From Chitinophagaceae bacterium (lineage in GTDB: Bacteria; Bacteroidota; Bacteroidia; Chitinophagales; Chitinophagaceae): a stretch of 13,465 nucleotides of DNA. Below, piece by piece: positions 7,137 to 13,465 of this stretch; within the stretch, counting starts at the first letter, position 1, and every line of letters begins with the position of its first letter. Where the stretch lies: positions 1-13,465 of the forward strand of contig CANHUK010000011.1 in NCBI GenBank assembly GCA_947463755.1, written 5' to 3'. The position numbers and the translations under genes are program-made. A model generated the notes under the pieces. It did no database searches. It saw only the letters and a list, made by a program, of their open reading frames with translations, and was not told the DNA's origin.

Positions 7137-7544
7137 TCAGAAAGGAAGTTCGTCCGCACCTCCCGATTCTCCGGCCACAGCGAGCGATGTGCCGCCCACG
7201 TTACTGCCTTCCTCTACGTCCTCTCGCGGAGCAGAACCCAGCAGCTGGATGGAGCGTACACTTAGGACCAGCGCGGCACCGGCGGACCCATCATTTCTTG
7301 TGTACGTTCTCAGATCGGGTACGCCCTCCACATAAACCTGCTGTCCCTTGCGCAGGTATGGTGCAATACCCGGTCGTTCGGTCCAGTATGCACAATCGAC
7401 CCAGATGGTCTTTTCCTTCTGCCCGCCCTGGGCATCCTTGTAACGCTCCGAATGCGCCACCGTAAAATTGATGACATTCCTTCCATTCACCTGGTTAGTG
7501 GTGCAATCCTTGCCCAGGTGTCCGATCACATGTGTTCTGATCAT
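7137..7544 (-). CDS. ssb: Single-stranded DNA-binding protein SSB
   Basis: A 135-residue SSB, which coats single-stranded DNA during replication, repair and recombination and recruits partner enzymes. The OB-fold begins with MIRTHVIGHLGKD and contains the family features GRNVINFTVAHSE, TIWVDCAYW and the LRKGQQVYVEG strand (about residues 1-108). A glycine-rich linker follows, then the acidic-hydrophobic tip ADELPF, the variant of DDDIPF that docks SSB partner proteins. The frame is open to an ATG at 7652, but the 36 extra residues do not resemble the family and lie in the intergenic region; the start at 7544 is therefore used. An imperfect promoter box lies about 50 bp upstream. The gene is short compared with E. 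coli SSB because of a shorter linker, as is common in Bacteroidota. Confidence 0.93.
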   Translation of the reverse strand: MIRTHVIGHLGKDCTTNQVNGRNVINFTVAHSERYKDAQGGQKEKTIWVDCAYWTERPGIAPYLRKGQQVYVEGVPDLRTYTRNDGSAGAALVLSVRSIQLLGSAPREDVEEGSNVGGTSLAVAGESGGADELPF

Positions 7545-7590
7545 GATGTAAAATTTTATGAGTGCAAGATGGCATTGCAGAGATGGGATA

Positions 7591-7598
7591 ACAAGGTA
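7591..7598 (-). promoter_or_regulatory. Possible degenerate -7 element for ssb
   Basis: On the minus strand 7598 to 7591 reads TACCTTGT, which keeps TA and TT of the TAnnTTTG consensus but departs from it in the last two bases. It lies 46 bp upstream of the ssb start at 7544, in the divergent spacer shared with mnmA. Weak support only. Confidence 0.2.
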
Positions 7599-7717
7599 AA
7601 ATAGACGGATATCAGGTGTTGTTTTCGGACAGATCGAGGGGATAAACCACAAACATCGGCGAGGGATTCCACGCCGCCGGATGTCAAACCAACATGCATC
7701 GCCTCCAACCTTATTTG

Positions 7718-7725
7718 TACCTTTG
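7718..7725 (+). promoter_or_regulatory. Bacteroidota -7 promoter element for mnmA
   Basis: TACCTTTG is a perfect TAnnTTTG match ending 10 bp before the mnmA ATG at 7736. The predicted transcript would have a leader of only about 5-6 nt, too short for a Shine-Dalgarno interaction. No clear -33 TTTG is seen near 7695. Confidence 0.6.
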
Positions 7726-7735
7726 TATCTGAATT

Positions 7736-8842
7736 ATGAGCAAACACGGAAAGGTAATGGTGGCCATGAGCGGCGGGATCGACAGCACCGTCGCTGCCCT
7801 GATGTTGAAAGACATGGGTTACGATGTCGTGGGCATTACCATGAAGACATGGGACTACGCCCATTCGGGCGGTGGCGGCAAGGAGACCGGCTGCTGCAAT
7901 CTTGATTCTTTCAACGACGCGCGGGCTGCCGCCGTACAACATGGATTTCCGCATTTCATCCTGGACATCCGCGACGAATTCGGGGATGCCGTCATACAGG
8001 ATTTCGTGGATGAATACCTGGCCGGCAGAACGCCCAACCCCTGTGTCATGTGCAATACGCACATCAAATGGAAGGCCCTGCTCAAACGGGCGGACGCGAT
8101 GGATTGTGCATACATCGCCACCGGACATTATGCGAAGGTCAGGCCCCACGAAGGTCGATATGTCATCAGCAAGGGTATTGACGAACGCAAAGACCAGAGT
8201 TATGTCCTCTGGGGACTGCCCCAGGAGCTGCTGTCCAGAACACTGCTGCCGCTGGGCGGATATCGCAAACCGGAGATCCGTCAGATGGCCATCGACTACG
8301 GATATCCGGAATTGGCAAAGAAAAACGAGAGTTACGAGATCTGCTTTGTACCGGACAACGATTATCGTTCCTTCCTCAGACGCAAGGTTCCCGGCCTGGA
8401 AGCACAGGTCAGTGGCGGCCATTTCATCGATAAATCAGGTCGGATCCTGGGCAATCACAAGGGTTATCCCTTCTACACCGTGGGTCAGCGCAAAGGGCTT
8501 GACATCACCTTTGGAAAGCCTGTATATGTCACAGAGATCATTCCGGAAACCAATTCCGTAGTGCTCGGGGACGAGGATGACCTCAACCGCAGCGAGATGC
8601 TGGTGGGCAAGGTCAACCACGTAAAATATGATCGTATCCCCGAGGGTATGGAGGCCACGGTGAAGATCCGCTACAAGGATGCGGGTACAGCGGGTACGCT
8701 CGCGTACGACGATACCGGAAATATCCGCGTTGATTTCCTCCAGGATGCCAAGGGGGTGGCCCCGGGCCAGTCCGCTGTGTTCTATGAAGGAGACGATGTG
8801 CTCGGAGGAGGCACCATCCACCGCTATCGATCCGGCTTGTAG
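7736..8842 (+). CDS. mnmA: tRNA-specific 2-thiouridylase MnmA
   Basis: MnmA adenylates U34 in the wobble position of tRNA-Lys, -Glu and -Gln and inserts sulfur to give 2-thiouridine, receiving persulfide from a sulfur relay. The 368-residue protein is full length. The PP-loop ATP-binding motif SGGIDST is at 12-18; TPNPCVMCN (99-107) holds the first catalytic cysteine, Cys103, and YEICF (200-204) the second, Cys203, equivalent to the disulfide-forming pair of the E. coli enzyme. GHYAK (130-134) and YTVGQRKGL (247-255) are further family signatures; the C-terminal beta-barrel extends to the end. The ATG at 7736 is preferred; the next ATG (7757) follows an SD-like GGAAAGG but would remove part of the first strand. 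The lipoprotein gene starts 90 bp downstream on the same strand. Confidence 0.97.
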   Translation: MSKHGKVMVAMSGGIDSTVAALMLKDMGYDVVGITMKTWDYAHSGGGGKETGCCNLDSFNDARAAAVQHGFPHFILDIRDEFGDAVIQDFVDEYLAGRTPNPCVMCNTHIKWKALLKRADAMDCAYIATGHYAKVRPHEGRYVISKGIDERKDQSYVLWGLPQELLSRTLLPLGGYRKPEIRQMAIDYGYPELAKKNESYEICFVPDNDYRSFLRRKVPGLEAQVSGGHFIDKSGRILGNHKGYPFYTVGQRKGLDITFGKPVYVTEIIPETNSVVLGDEDDLNRSEMLVGKVNHVKYDRIPEGMEATVKIRYKDAGTAGTLAYDDTGNIRVDFLQDAKGVAPGQSAVFYEGDDVLGGGTIHRYRSGL

Positions 8843-8932
8843 ACTACTGAAGAAATATCAGTCGACATGCATCGAAGCGACCGGTGTTTACGTTATACAA
8901 GCAACCATCCATATCCACAAGCCTGCGGGTTC

Positions 8933-9688
8933 ATGAAGATCCGTTTTTCACAGACCATACTGATGCTGACCCTGATGTTGTCAGGCTGTCAACGTACGGA
9001 AGAATTCGTGAGTGCAGGTGATATCTCCGTCTACCAGCCCTTCCGGATCGGATCGTCTGTAACCTACCGGCTTGATTCCACCGTTTACGCATCGAACCTC
9101 ACCTCAAAAACTGTGCGGACACATGTGATACGACTGGTCACCGATGCCGCTGTTACAGACGGCATCGGAAGAACCGCCTGGCGGATCATCCGGTCGATCC
9201 GCGATCCGTATGACTCGACCCGCTGGGTACCTGAAATAAGTTTTTTAGCCATCCCCACGACCGGAACCCTCGAATGGATCGAACAAAATCAGCGATTTAT
9301 CCTCATGAGCCTTCCGATCCGTGATGGTTTCAGCTGGGGGGGTAACCGTTTCATCAATACGGTTTCTGATCCGCAGCGACAGTATCTTGACGGGTGGGCG
9401 TACACCTGGAAATCCGTTGGATCGCCCCATGCAGCCGGTGATCGGATCTTTCAGAACACCGCCACGGTCGAACTGCGTAACGACAGTATCAATGACGCGC
9501 GCGACAGGACGAGGTATTTCTCCAGGGACTTCGCGCTGGATGTATATGCCAAGGGCGTCGGTCTCATTTACCGTGAACGGATCCACGAAGTATGGCAGCC
9601 GCCCAACGGATCCTCTTCGACCGGATACTTCGAGCCGGGCAGTCACGGCATCAGGATGACCTATCTGAGCCACAAAGAATCACCGTAA
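8933..9688 (+). CDS. Predicted lipoprotein, function unknown
   Basis: A 251-residue protein I do not recognise by function. It begins MKIRFSQTILMLTLMLSGC: a short lipoprotein signal peptide ending in a lipobox (L-S-G-C), with Cys19 as the lipidated residue. The residues after it (Q-R-T-E-E) carry two glutamates, loosely like the acidic export signal that sends Bacteroidota lipoproteins to the cell surface. The rest is polar, probably beta-rich, with no catalytic motif I can identify; one region has SYxxWG-like aromatic residues (FSWGGN) and several strand-like segments. The frame is open upstream to 8867, but that start lacks a signal peptide, so 8933 is used. It lies 90 bp after mnmA and 8 bp before the protease gene, so it is likely co-transcribed with the protease and possibly with mnmA. 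Confidence 0.8.
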   Translation: MKIRFSQTILMLTLMLSGCQRTEEFVSAGDISVYQPFRIGSSVTYRLDSTVYASNLTSKTVRTHVIRLVTDAAVTDGIGRTAWRIIRSIRDPYDSTRWVPEISFLAIPTTGTLEWIEQNQRFILMSLPIRDGFSWGGNRFINTVSDPQRQYLDGWAYTWKSVGSPHAAGDRIFQNTATVELRNDSINDARDRTRYFSRDFALDVYAKGVGLIYRERIHEVWQPPNGSSSTGYFEPGSHGIRMTYLSHKESP

Positions 9689-9696
9689 CTTCGGCT

Positions 9697-11379
9697 ATGC
9701 ACCGGATCGTGATCAGATGGATATCGACTGCCATGCTGTTGATGGCGGCATATACTACTTGGGCCCAGGAGCGCCATATCGTGGAGTTGACGGATAAGCG
9801 CGCTACCACCTTTTCCCTGAGCAGGCCCCAGGAATTTCTGTCCATCAGATCGCTGGACAGGAGACGCCGCCAGGGCATCTTGATCGATAGTTCGGATCTT
9901 CCTGTCTGCGCCGCTTACATCGACAGTATCCGAAGTCTCAGGAACGTCAGCGTGCTCAATGCATCAAAATGGCTCAACCAGGTCGCCATCCAGACCGGCG
10001 ACGCCCAGGCGCTGAAGCGGATCAGAAGCATGCCCTTCGTGAAACGGGTCTCCCAGGCTTCATACCGATCAATGACCCGGTCGGAGGATGCCGACCTTAT
10101 GGAGGAAAATTTCACCAATGCACCGGACAGGACGCTGGAAGCCAAGGGTACCGTGTTGAATTATGGTCTGAGCCGACCGCAGATCGATATCCACAAGGGT
10201 TCGTTTCTGCACGACCGTGGGTTTCGTGGACAAGGAATGGTGATCGCGATGCTGGATGGCGGCTATGATAGATATTTGACCAATCCGGCCTTCGACAGTC
10301 TCCGCCGCAATGGGAAGGTGTTGAGCACCTGGGATTTCGTGGCGGGTGGGGCCTCTGTCAATGAAGACGATGCACATGGAGCCAACTGCCTGTCGGTCAT
10401 GGCCGCCAACATGCCCGGGAAGATGGTGGGGACAGCTCCTGACGCTCAGTTCCTGTTATTTCGAACGGAGGATGTCGCCTCGGAATATCCGATCGAGGAG
10501 CATTTCTGGGCGGTGGGTGCCGAACGTGCAGACAGCTTAGGAGCAGACCTGATCAATTCATCGCTGGGATACACAGAATATGACGACCCATCGATGAGTC
10601 ATACATATGCAGATATGAACGGCCGGTCGACGATGGTCACAAGGGCAGCGAACCTGGCCGTGACGAAGGGCATGATCGTATGCAATAGTGCCGGGAATTC
10701 CGGATCGTCCAGGTGGAAATACATTGGCGCACCGGCAGACGGCGACCGGGTGCTGGCCATCGGAGCCGTGGATGCGAATGGCGTACCGGCGTCCTTTTCC
10801 AGCTATGGCCCATCATCCGACGGGCAGGTCAAACCCGACCTGGCCTCAGTTGGTGCCGGTACATTCGTAGCCCTGCCGGGCGGAACGGTCGCCCAGGGCA
10901 ATGGGACTTCCTATGCGGCGCCCAATATGACGGGGCTGATCGCCTGTCTGTGGCAGGCTTTCCCTGACCTCACCAACCAGGAGGTTATGGATGCGGTGCG
11001 CGCGAGTGCCAACCGGTATCTTTCTCCGAACGACCGGACCGGATTCGGGATACCTGATATGAGCGCGGCCTACGGCATACTTGAGCGGATACGCACCTAC
11101 CGACGGCAGGAAATGCTGCTCGGCCAGGATCGCATCCGGGCATATCCCGTTCCTTTCACGCGTCGGATGCACTTGTTATTTCGTCCGAGGCAGACCGGTA
11201 CCATAACCTTCGATCTGATCGATGCGAATGGGCGTGTCATCCGGCATCTCGAAATGACGGGCACCTCCGGCGTGATGATCAGCACCGAGATCGAGGAACT
11301 GGATGGCCTGCCGGCCGGCTCCTATGTGCTGCGTTACGCAGAGGGGACGGATGCGGGTGTCCTCAGGATTCAGAAATGA
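9697..11379 (+). CDS. S8 family (subtilisin-like) serine protease with T9SS C-terminal sorting domain
   Basis: A 560-residue secreted protease. Residues 1-24 are a Sec signal peptide ending AQ|E. Residues 25-125 form an N-terminal propeptide-like region (FLSIRSLDRRRRQ...SDLPV...SKWLNQVAIQT) seen in Bacteroidota subtilases. The peptidase domain carries the triad Asp187 (AMLDGG), His227 (DAHGANC) and Ser405 (NGTSYAAP), with oxyanion Asn334 (SAGNSG). Residues about 475-560 (YPVPF ... DANGRVI ... GSYVLRY) are a type A T9SS sorting domain that directs crossing of the outer membrane and is then removed or anchored. The frame is open upstream to 9592, but the signal peptide fixes the start at 9697. 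Its mRNA probably starts with the lipoprotein; a near-match -7 box, TAACTTCG, at 9686-9693 also lies just upstream. The stop overlaps the convergent methyltransferase gene by 17 bp. The substrate is unknown. Confidence 0.95.
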   Translation: MHRIVIRWISTAMLLMAAYTTWAQERHIVELTDKRATTFSLSRPQEFLSIRSLDRRRRQGILIDSSDLPVCAAYIDSIRSLRNVSVLNASKWLNQVAIQTGDAQALKRIRSMPFVKRVSQASYRSMTRSEDADLMEENFTNAPDRTLEAKGTVLNYGLSRPQIDIHKGSFLHDRGFRGQGMVIAMLDGGYDRYLTNPAFDSLRRNGKVLSTWDFVAGGASVNEDDAHGANCLSVMAANMPGKMVGTAPDAQFLLFRTEDVASEYPIEEHFWAVGAERADSLGADLINSSLGYTEYDDPSMSHTYADMNGRSTMVTRAANLAVTKGMIVCNSAGNSGSSRWKYIGAPADGDRVLAIGAVDANGVPASFSSYGPSSDGQVKPDLASVGAGTFVALPGGTVAQGNGTSYAAPNMTGLIACLWQAFPDLTNQEVMDAVRASANRYLSPNDRTGFGIPDMSAAYGILERIRTYRRQEMLLGQDRIRAYPVPFTRRMHLLFRPRQTGTITFDLIDANGRVIRHLEMTGTSGVMISTEIEELDGLPAGSYVLRYAEGTDAGVLRIQK

Positions 11380-12565
11380 AGTGCGCGACGTACATGTTAT
11401 CGGCCCGGCCATCGAATCCCCGGATGACAGCGGAATCAATCAGACGGAATCTGCCTTGTGCCAGGATAAAATCCCGGTTGTCCTCATTTTCAGCCCGATA
11501 CACCGAGCAGGTGATGTACATAAAATGTCCCCCGTAGGCTACCCTCGGCAGGGCGTTGCTCAGGATGCTGCGCTGCAGCTTCTGATATCCGATGATATCT
11601 GCAACATCGAACATGGCCATTTCCCAGGGGGTACGAGACCATGTACCTGAACCGGTGCAAGGCACATCCGCGATGACCAGGTTGCCTCCGGGCAATCCCT
11701 CATTTTTTCGGTTATGCGTGACCGTTAGATCTTCTTCAGAGACGGCGTATCGCTGGATCCCTGCGATCCTGAACCGCATTTCGAGATTTCGGAGGATCGT
11801 GGGTCGAATATCCGAGGCCCTGATCGTCGCGCCCGGGTAGCGATCGCTGGCGAGGATGGATTTTCCACCGCTGCCCGCACACAGATCCAGTACGACAGGA
11901 TGAGAGGGTAGATCGGCAGGTGCGGGCATCCAATCGGCAGTGCGCTGGGAGGACAGGTCCTGCACCACAAAATCCCTGTCGGGGGTTCCGAGCTTTTCCA
12001 GCGAGGTTGCATTGGCGAGCCTCACGGCTGTGGCCGATTCAAAGACATGCGGAATACCGATTTCCTTCAGGCGGCGTCGAATGCGTTCGGTCTTGCCCGG
12101 CCGGATCCTGATGAACAGGTCTGGCTGGGTGAAATGTGACATGATGAAAGCCCGGCCATCCAGTCCCTCGCTGAGCCGGTCTCTACCCGGAAACACATCC
12201 TCGAGTGCATAGTCGGGCCAAAGCGTCAACAGGGCCGACTCCCTGCTTTCGAAGGCCTCTGATAGGGGTGCTGAAAGTTGTGGAAAGAAACCGGAGTCTA
12301 TGACTTCCGGTGCAGGTGCGGACAGCAGATGTCCGGCCAGGATGCGATCCCGTATCGGGTTTCCGGACAGCGCCTGGCCCAGCCTGAAGAACTGAAAGCA
12401 GAGTTGTGCGATCCGGCGTCGGTCGCGGGAGCCGAACTTGGCGTTCTCACGAAAGAAGTTCTTGAGGAAAACGGGAAATGGCTCTACCCCTTCGTAGTGT
12501 GCCAGAACCTGTTCGGCGGTGCGCAGATGCGCCTGCCAGATATTGTGTTCACGTTCTGTGCTCAT
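11363..12565 (-). CDS. RsmB/NOP-family SAM-dependent RNA 5-methylcytosine methyltransferase
   Basis: A 400-residue cytoplasmic RNA methyltransferase that transfers a methyl group from S-adenosylmethionine to C5 of a cytosine, most likely in rRNA. Residues 1-130 are helical and contain FRENAKFGSRDRRRIAQL (38-55), like the NusB-like RNA-binding domain of RsmB. The Rossmann-type catalytic domain has motif I VLDLCAGSGGKS (225-236), motif IV ADVPCTGSGTWSRTPW (299-314, Cys303 for product release) and motif VI YITCSVYRAENED (350-362, Cys353 as the catalytic nucleophile). It ends without an extra PUA domain. Family members include RsmB (16S C967), RsmF and archaeal/eukaryal Nop2 enzymes; the target base cannot be assigned, so I give no symbol. 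The gene begins 24 bp after a strong terminator, and its own promoter is not evident. Confidence 0.92.
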   Translation of the reverse strand: MSTEREHNIWQAHLRTAEQVLAHYEGVEPFPVFLKNFFRENAKFGSRDRRRIAQLCFQFFRLGQALSGNPIRDRILAGHLLSAPAPEVIDSGFFPQLSAPLSEAFESRESALLTLWPDYALEDVFPGRDRLSEGLDGRAFIMSHFTQPDLFIRIRPGKTERIRRRLKEIGIPHVFESATAVRLANATSLEKLGTPDRDFVVQDLSSQRTADWMPAPADLPSHPVVLDLCAGSGGKSILASDRYPGATIRASDIRPTILRNLEMRFRIAGIQRYAVSEEDLTVTHNRKNEGLPGGNLVIADVPCTGSGTWSRTPWEMAMFDVADIIGYQKLQRSILSNALPRVAYGGHFMYITCSVYRAENEDNRDFILAQGRFRLIDSAVIRGFDGRADNMYVAHFISES

Positions 12566-12588
12566 GTTGACGGTGTTCAGATGTGGTG

Positions 12589-12623
12589 AAAAAGTCGGAA
12601 GCCACTCCGTGGAGTGGCTTCCG
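12589..12623 (-). terminator. Intrinsic terminator of sucB
   Basis: Read on the minus strand, a perfect 13-bp inverted repeat (CGGAAGCCACTCC at 12623-12611 against GGAGTGGCTTCCG at 12608-12596) is followed by AC and a run of five T (12593-12589). It starts 13 nt after the sucB stop at 12636. The sequence is a classic Rho-independent terminator and separates sucB from the methyltransferase gene. On the plus strand there is no T-run, so it acts in one direction. Confidence 0.9.
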
Positions 12624-12635
12624 AAGGCGTTCTTA

Positions 12636-13465
12636 TCAGATTTCGAGCAGTGTCTTGACCGGATCGCGGCCTATGAGCAGCAGTTCGGGGTTTTCAAGGA
12701 GTTCCTTGACTCGTACCAGGAAACCCACGCTTTCTCTGCCGTCGATGATCCGGTGATCATAACTGAGGGCGAGGTACATCATGGGACGCACCACGATCTG
12801 CCCATTGACGACAACCGGACGTTCCTGGATCTTGTGCATGCCCAGGATGGCCGCTTGCGGGATGTTGATGATGGGGGTGCTGAGGAGGGAGCCGAAGACG
12901 CCACCATTGGTGATCGTAAACGTACCTCCCTGCATTTCTTCGAGGGTGAGTTTGTTGTCGCGTGCTTTCTTGGCCAGTTCCACGACCTTTCGCTCGATCT
13001 CGGCCATGCTCAGGCTTTCGGCGTTACGGATGACGGGCACTACCAGTCCTTTAGGGGCTGATACGGCAATGGATACGTCGCAATAATCATGACGGATGAT
13101 CTCATCGCCGTCGATGTAGGCGTTGACCGCCGGCCACTCCTGCAGTGCGAAGGTACAGGCCTTGGTGAAGAAGCTCATGAAACCGAGTCCCACGCCATGC
13201 TTTTCCTTGAACCCATCCTTGTATTTGGATCGGATATCCATGATCCGGCTCATGTCCACTTCGTTGAAGGTGGTGAGCATGGCCGTGCCGTTCTTAGCTT
13301 CTACGAGTCTGCGGGAGATGGTCTTGCGGAGATTGCTCATCTTTTCCCTGCGCTCTTGTCGGGTAAACGCTTCGGTACCCTGCTTTCGGCCCGGGTTAGC
13401 GATGGCATCGAGTACATCCTGCTTGAGGATGCGACCACCGGTCCCGGAGGGGTTGACGATGGCCG
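12636..13465 (-). CDS. sucB: Dihydrolipoyllysine-residue succinyltransferase, E2 of 2-oxoglutarate dehydrogenase, C-terminal part
   Basis: The frame is open through the right edge of the window; about 275 C-terminal residues are present and the N-terminal lipoyl domain and start are missing. The fragment opens with the end of the peripheral subunit-binding domain ([19 protein letters not shown]), then a linker and the catalytic acyltransferase domain from [14 protein letters not shown]. The catalytic block [17 protein letters not shown] contains the His and Asp of the H-x-x-x-D motif (His codon at 12755-12753). This block and TTFNEVDMS are typical of the succinyl- rather than acetyl-transferring E2. 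The enzyme transfers the succinyl group from lipoamide to CoA in the TCA cycle. A short open start at 13340 is internal and not real. sucA would be expected upstream, beyond the edge. Confidence 0.95.
   Translation of the reverse strand, partial: AIVNPSGTGGRILKQDVLDAIANPGRKQGTEAFTRQERREKMSNLRKTISRRLVEAKNGTAMLTTFNEVDMSRIMDIRSKYKDGFKEKHGVGLGFMSFFTKACTFALQEWPAVNAYIDGDEIIRHDYCDVSIAVSAPKGLVVPVIRNAESLSMAEIERKVVELAKKARDNKLTLEEMQGGTFTITNGGVFGSLLSTPIINIPQAAILGMHKIQERPVVVNGQIVVRPMMYLALSYDHRIIDGRESVGFLVRVKELLENPELLLIGRDPVKTLLEI

Noticed and set aside
7545..7652. Extended ssb start at 7652
   Set aside because: The 36 extra residues do not resemble SSB proteins, and the OB-fold begins cleanly at MIRTHVIGHLG; the extra stretch is the divergent promoter spacer.
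7640..7690. Imperfect inverted repeat (CATCGGCG ... CGCCGCCGGATG) between ssb and mnmA as an operator
   Set aside because: Pairing is interrupted and asymmetric, with no link to a known regulator.
1..13465. Mobile element, prophage, defence island, CRISPR or biosynthetic cluster
   Set aside because: Every sizeable coding region is a housekeeping or envelope gene. I saw no transposase, recombinase, direct-repeat array, toxin-antitoxin pair or nuclease-helicase set.

Overview
The window looks like ordinary chromosomal DNA from a member of the Bacteroidota, probably from a Saprospiria/Chitinophagia-type lineage rather than Bacteroides. Three things point there. Intergenic regions carry the Bacteroidota -7 promoter element TAnnTTTG and almost no Shine-Dalgarno sequences. 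One secreted protease ends in a type IX secretion (T9SS) sorting domain. The SSB, LysC, QueA and MnmA proteins read like Bacteroidota family members. Base composition looks moderately GC-rich by eye (not computed). I see no transposase, integrase, phage gene, CRISPR array, tRNA or rRNA.

Layout, left to right: the 3' end of an oligopeptide-type ABC transporter ATPase (+); queA (+), for the queuosine wobble modification; a Na/Pi-cotransporter-like protein with a C-terminal PhoU-like helical domain (+). Then come, on the minus strand, lysC (aspartate kinase) and, upstream of it, an LDH2/MDH2-type NAD(P)-dependent 2-hydroxyacid dehydrogenase. Divergent from the dehydrogenase is a secreted protein of no assigned function (+) that carries the motif set of a YkuD-type L,D-transpeptidase. 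Next are ssb (-) and, divergent from it, mnmA (+, 2-thiouridylase). Behind mnmA lie a lipoprotein and a T9SS-sorted S8 (subtilisin) protease, 8 bp apart and probably co-expressed. The right end holds, on the minus strand, an RsmB/NOP-type RNA m5C methyltransferase and the C-terminal part of sucB (E2 of 2-oxoglutarate dehydrogenase), separated by a textbook intrinsic terminator.

The genes are mostly unrelated housekeeping functions: tRNA and rRNA modification, aspartate-family amino acid synthesis, the TCA cycle and replication. The lipoprotein/protease pair and the YkuD-like protein are the envelope-facing parts. Packing is tight: three convergent gene pairs are separated by 18 or 19 bp or overlap by 17 bp, and perfect TAnnTTTG boxes sit immediately upstream of several start codons, predicting leaderless or nearly leaderless mRNAs.

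I found no convincing new multi-gene system. The best leads are the YkuD-like protein, the back-to-back leaderless promoters at 5746-5815, and the lysC promoter built on the stop codon of the gene upstream.
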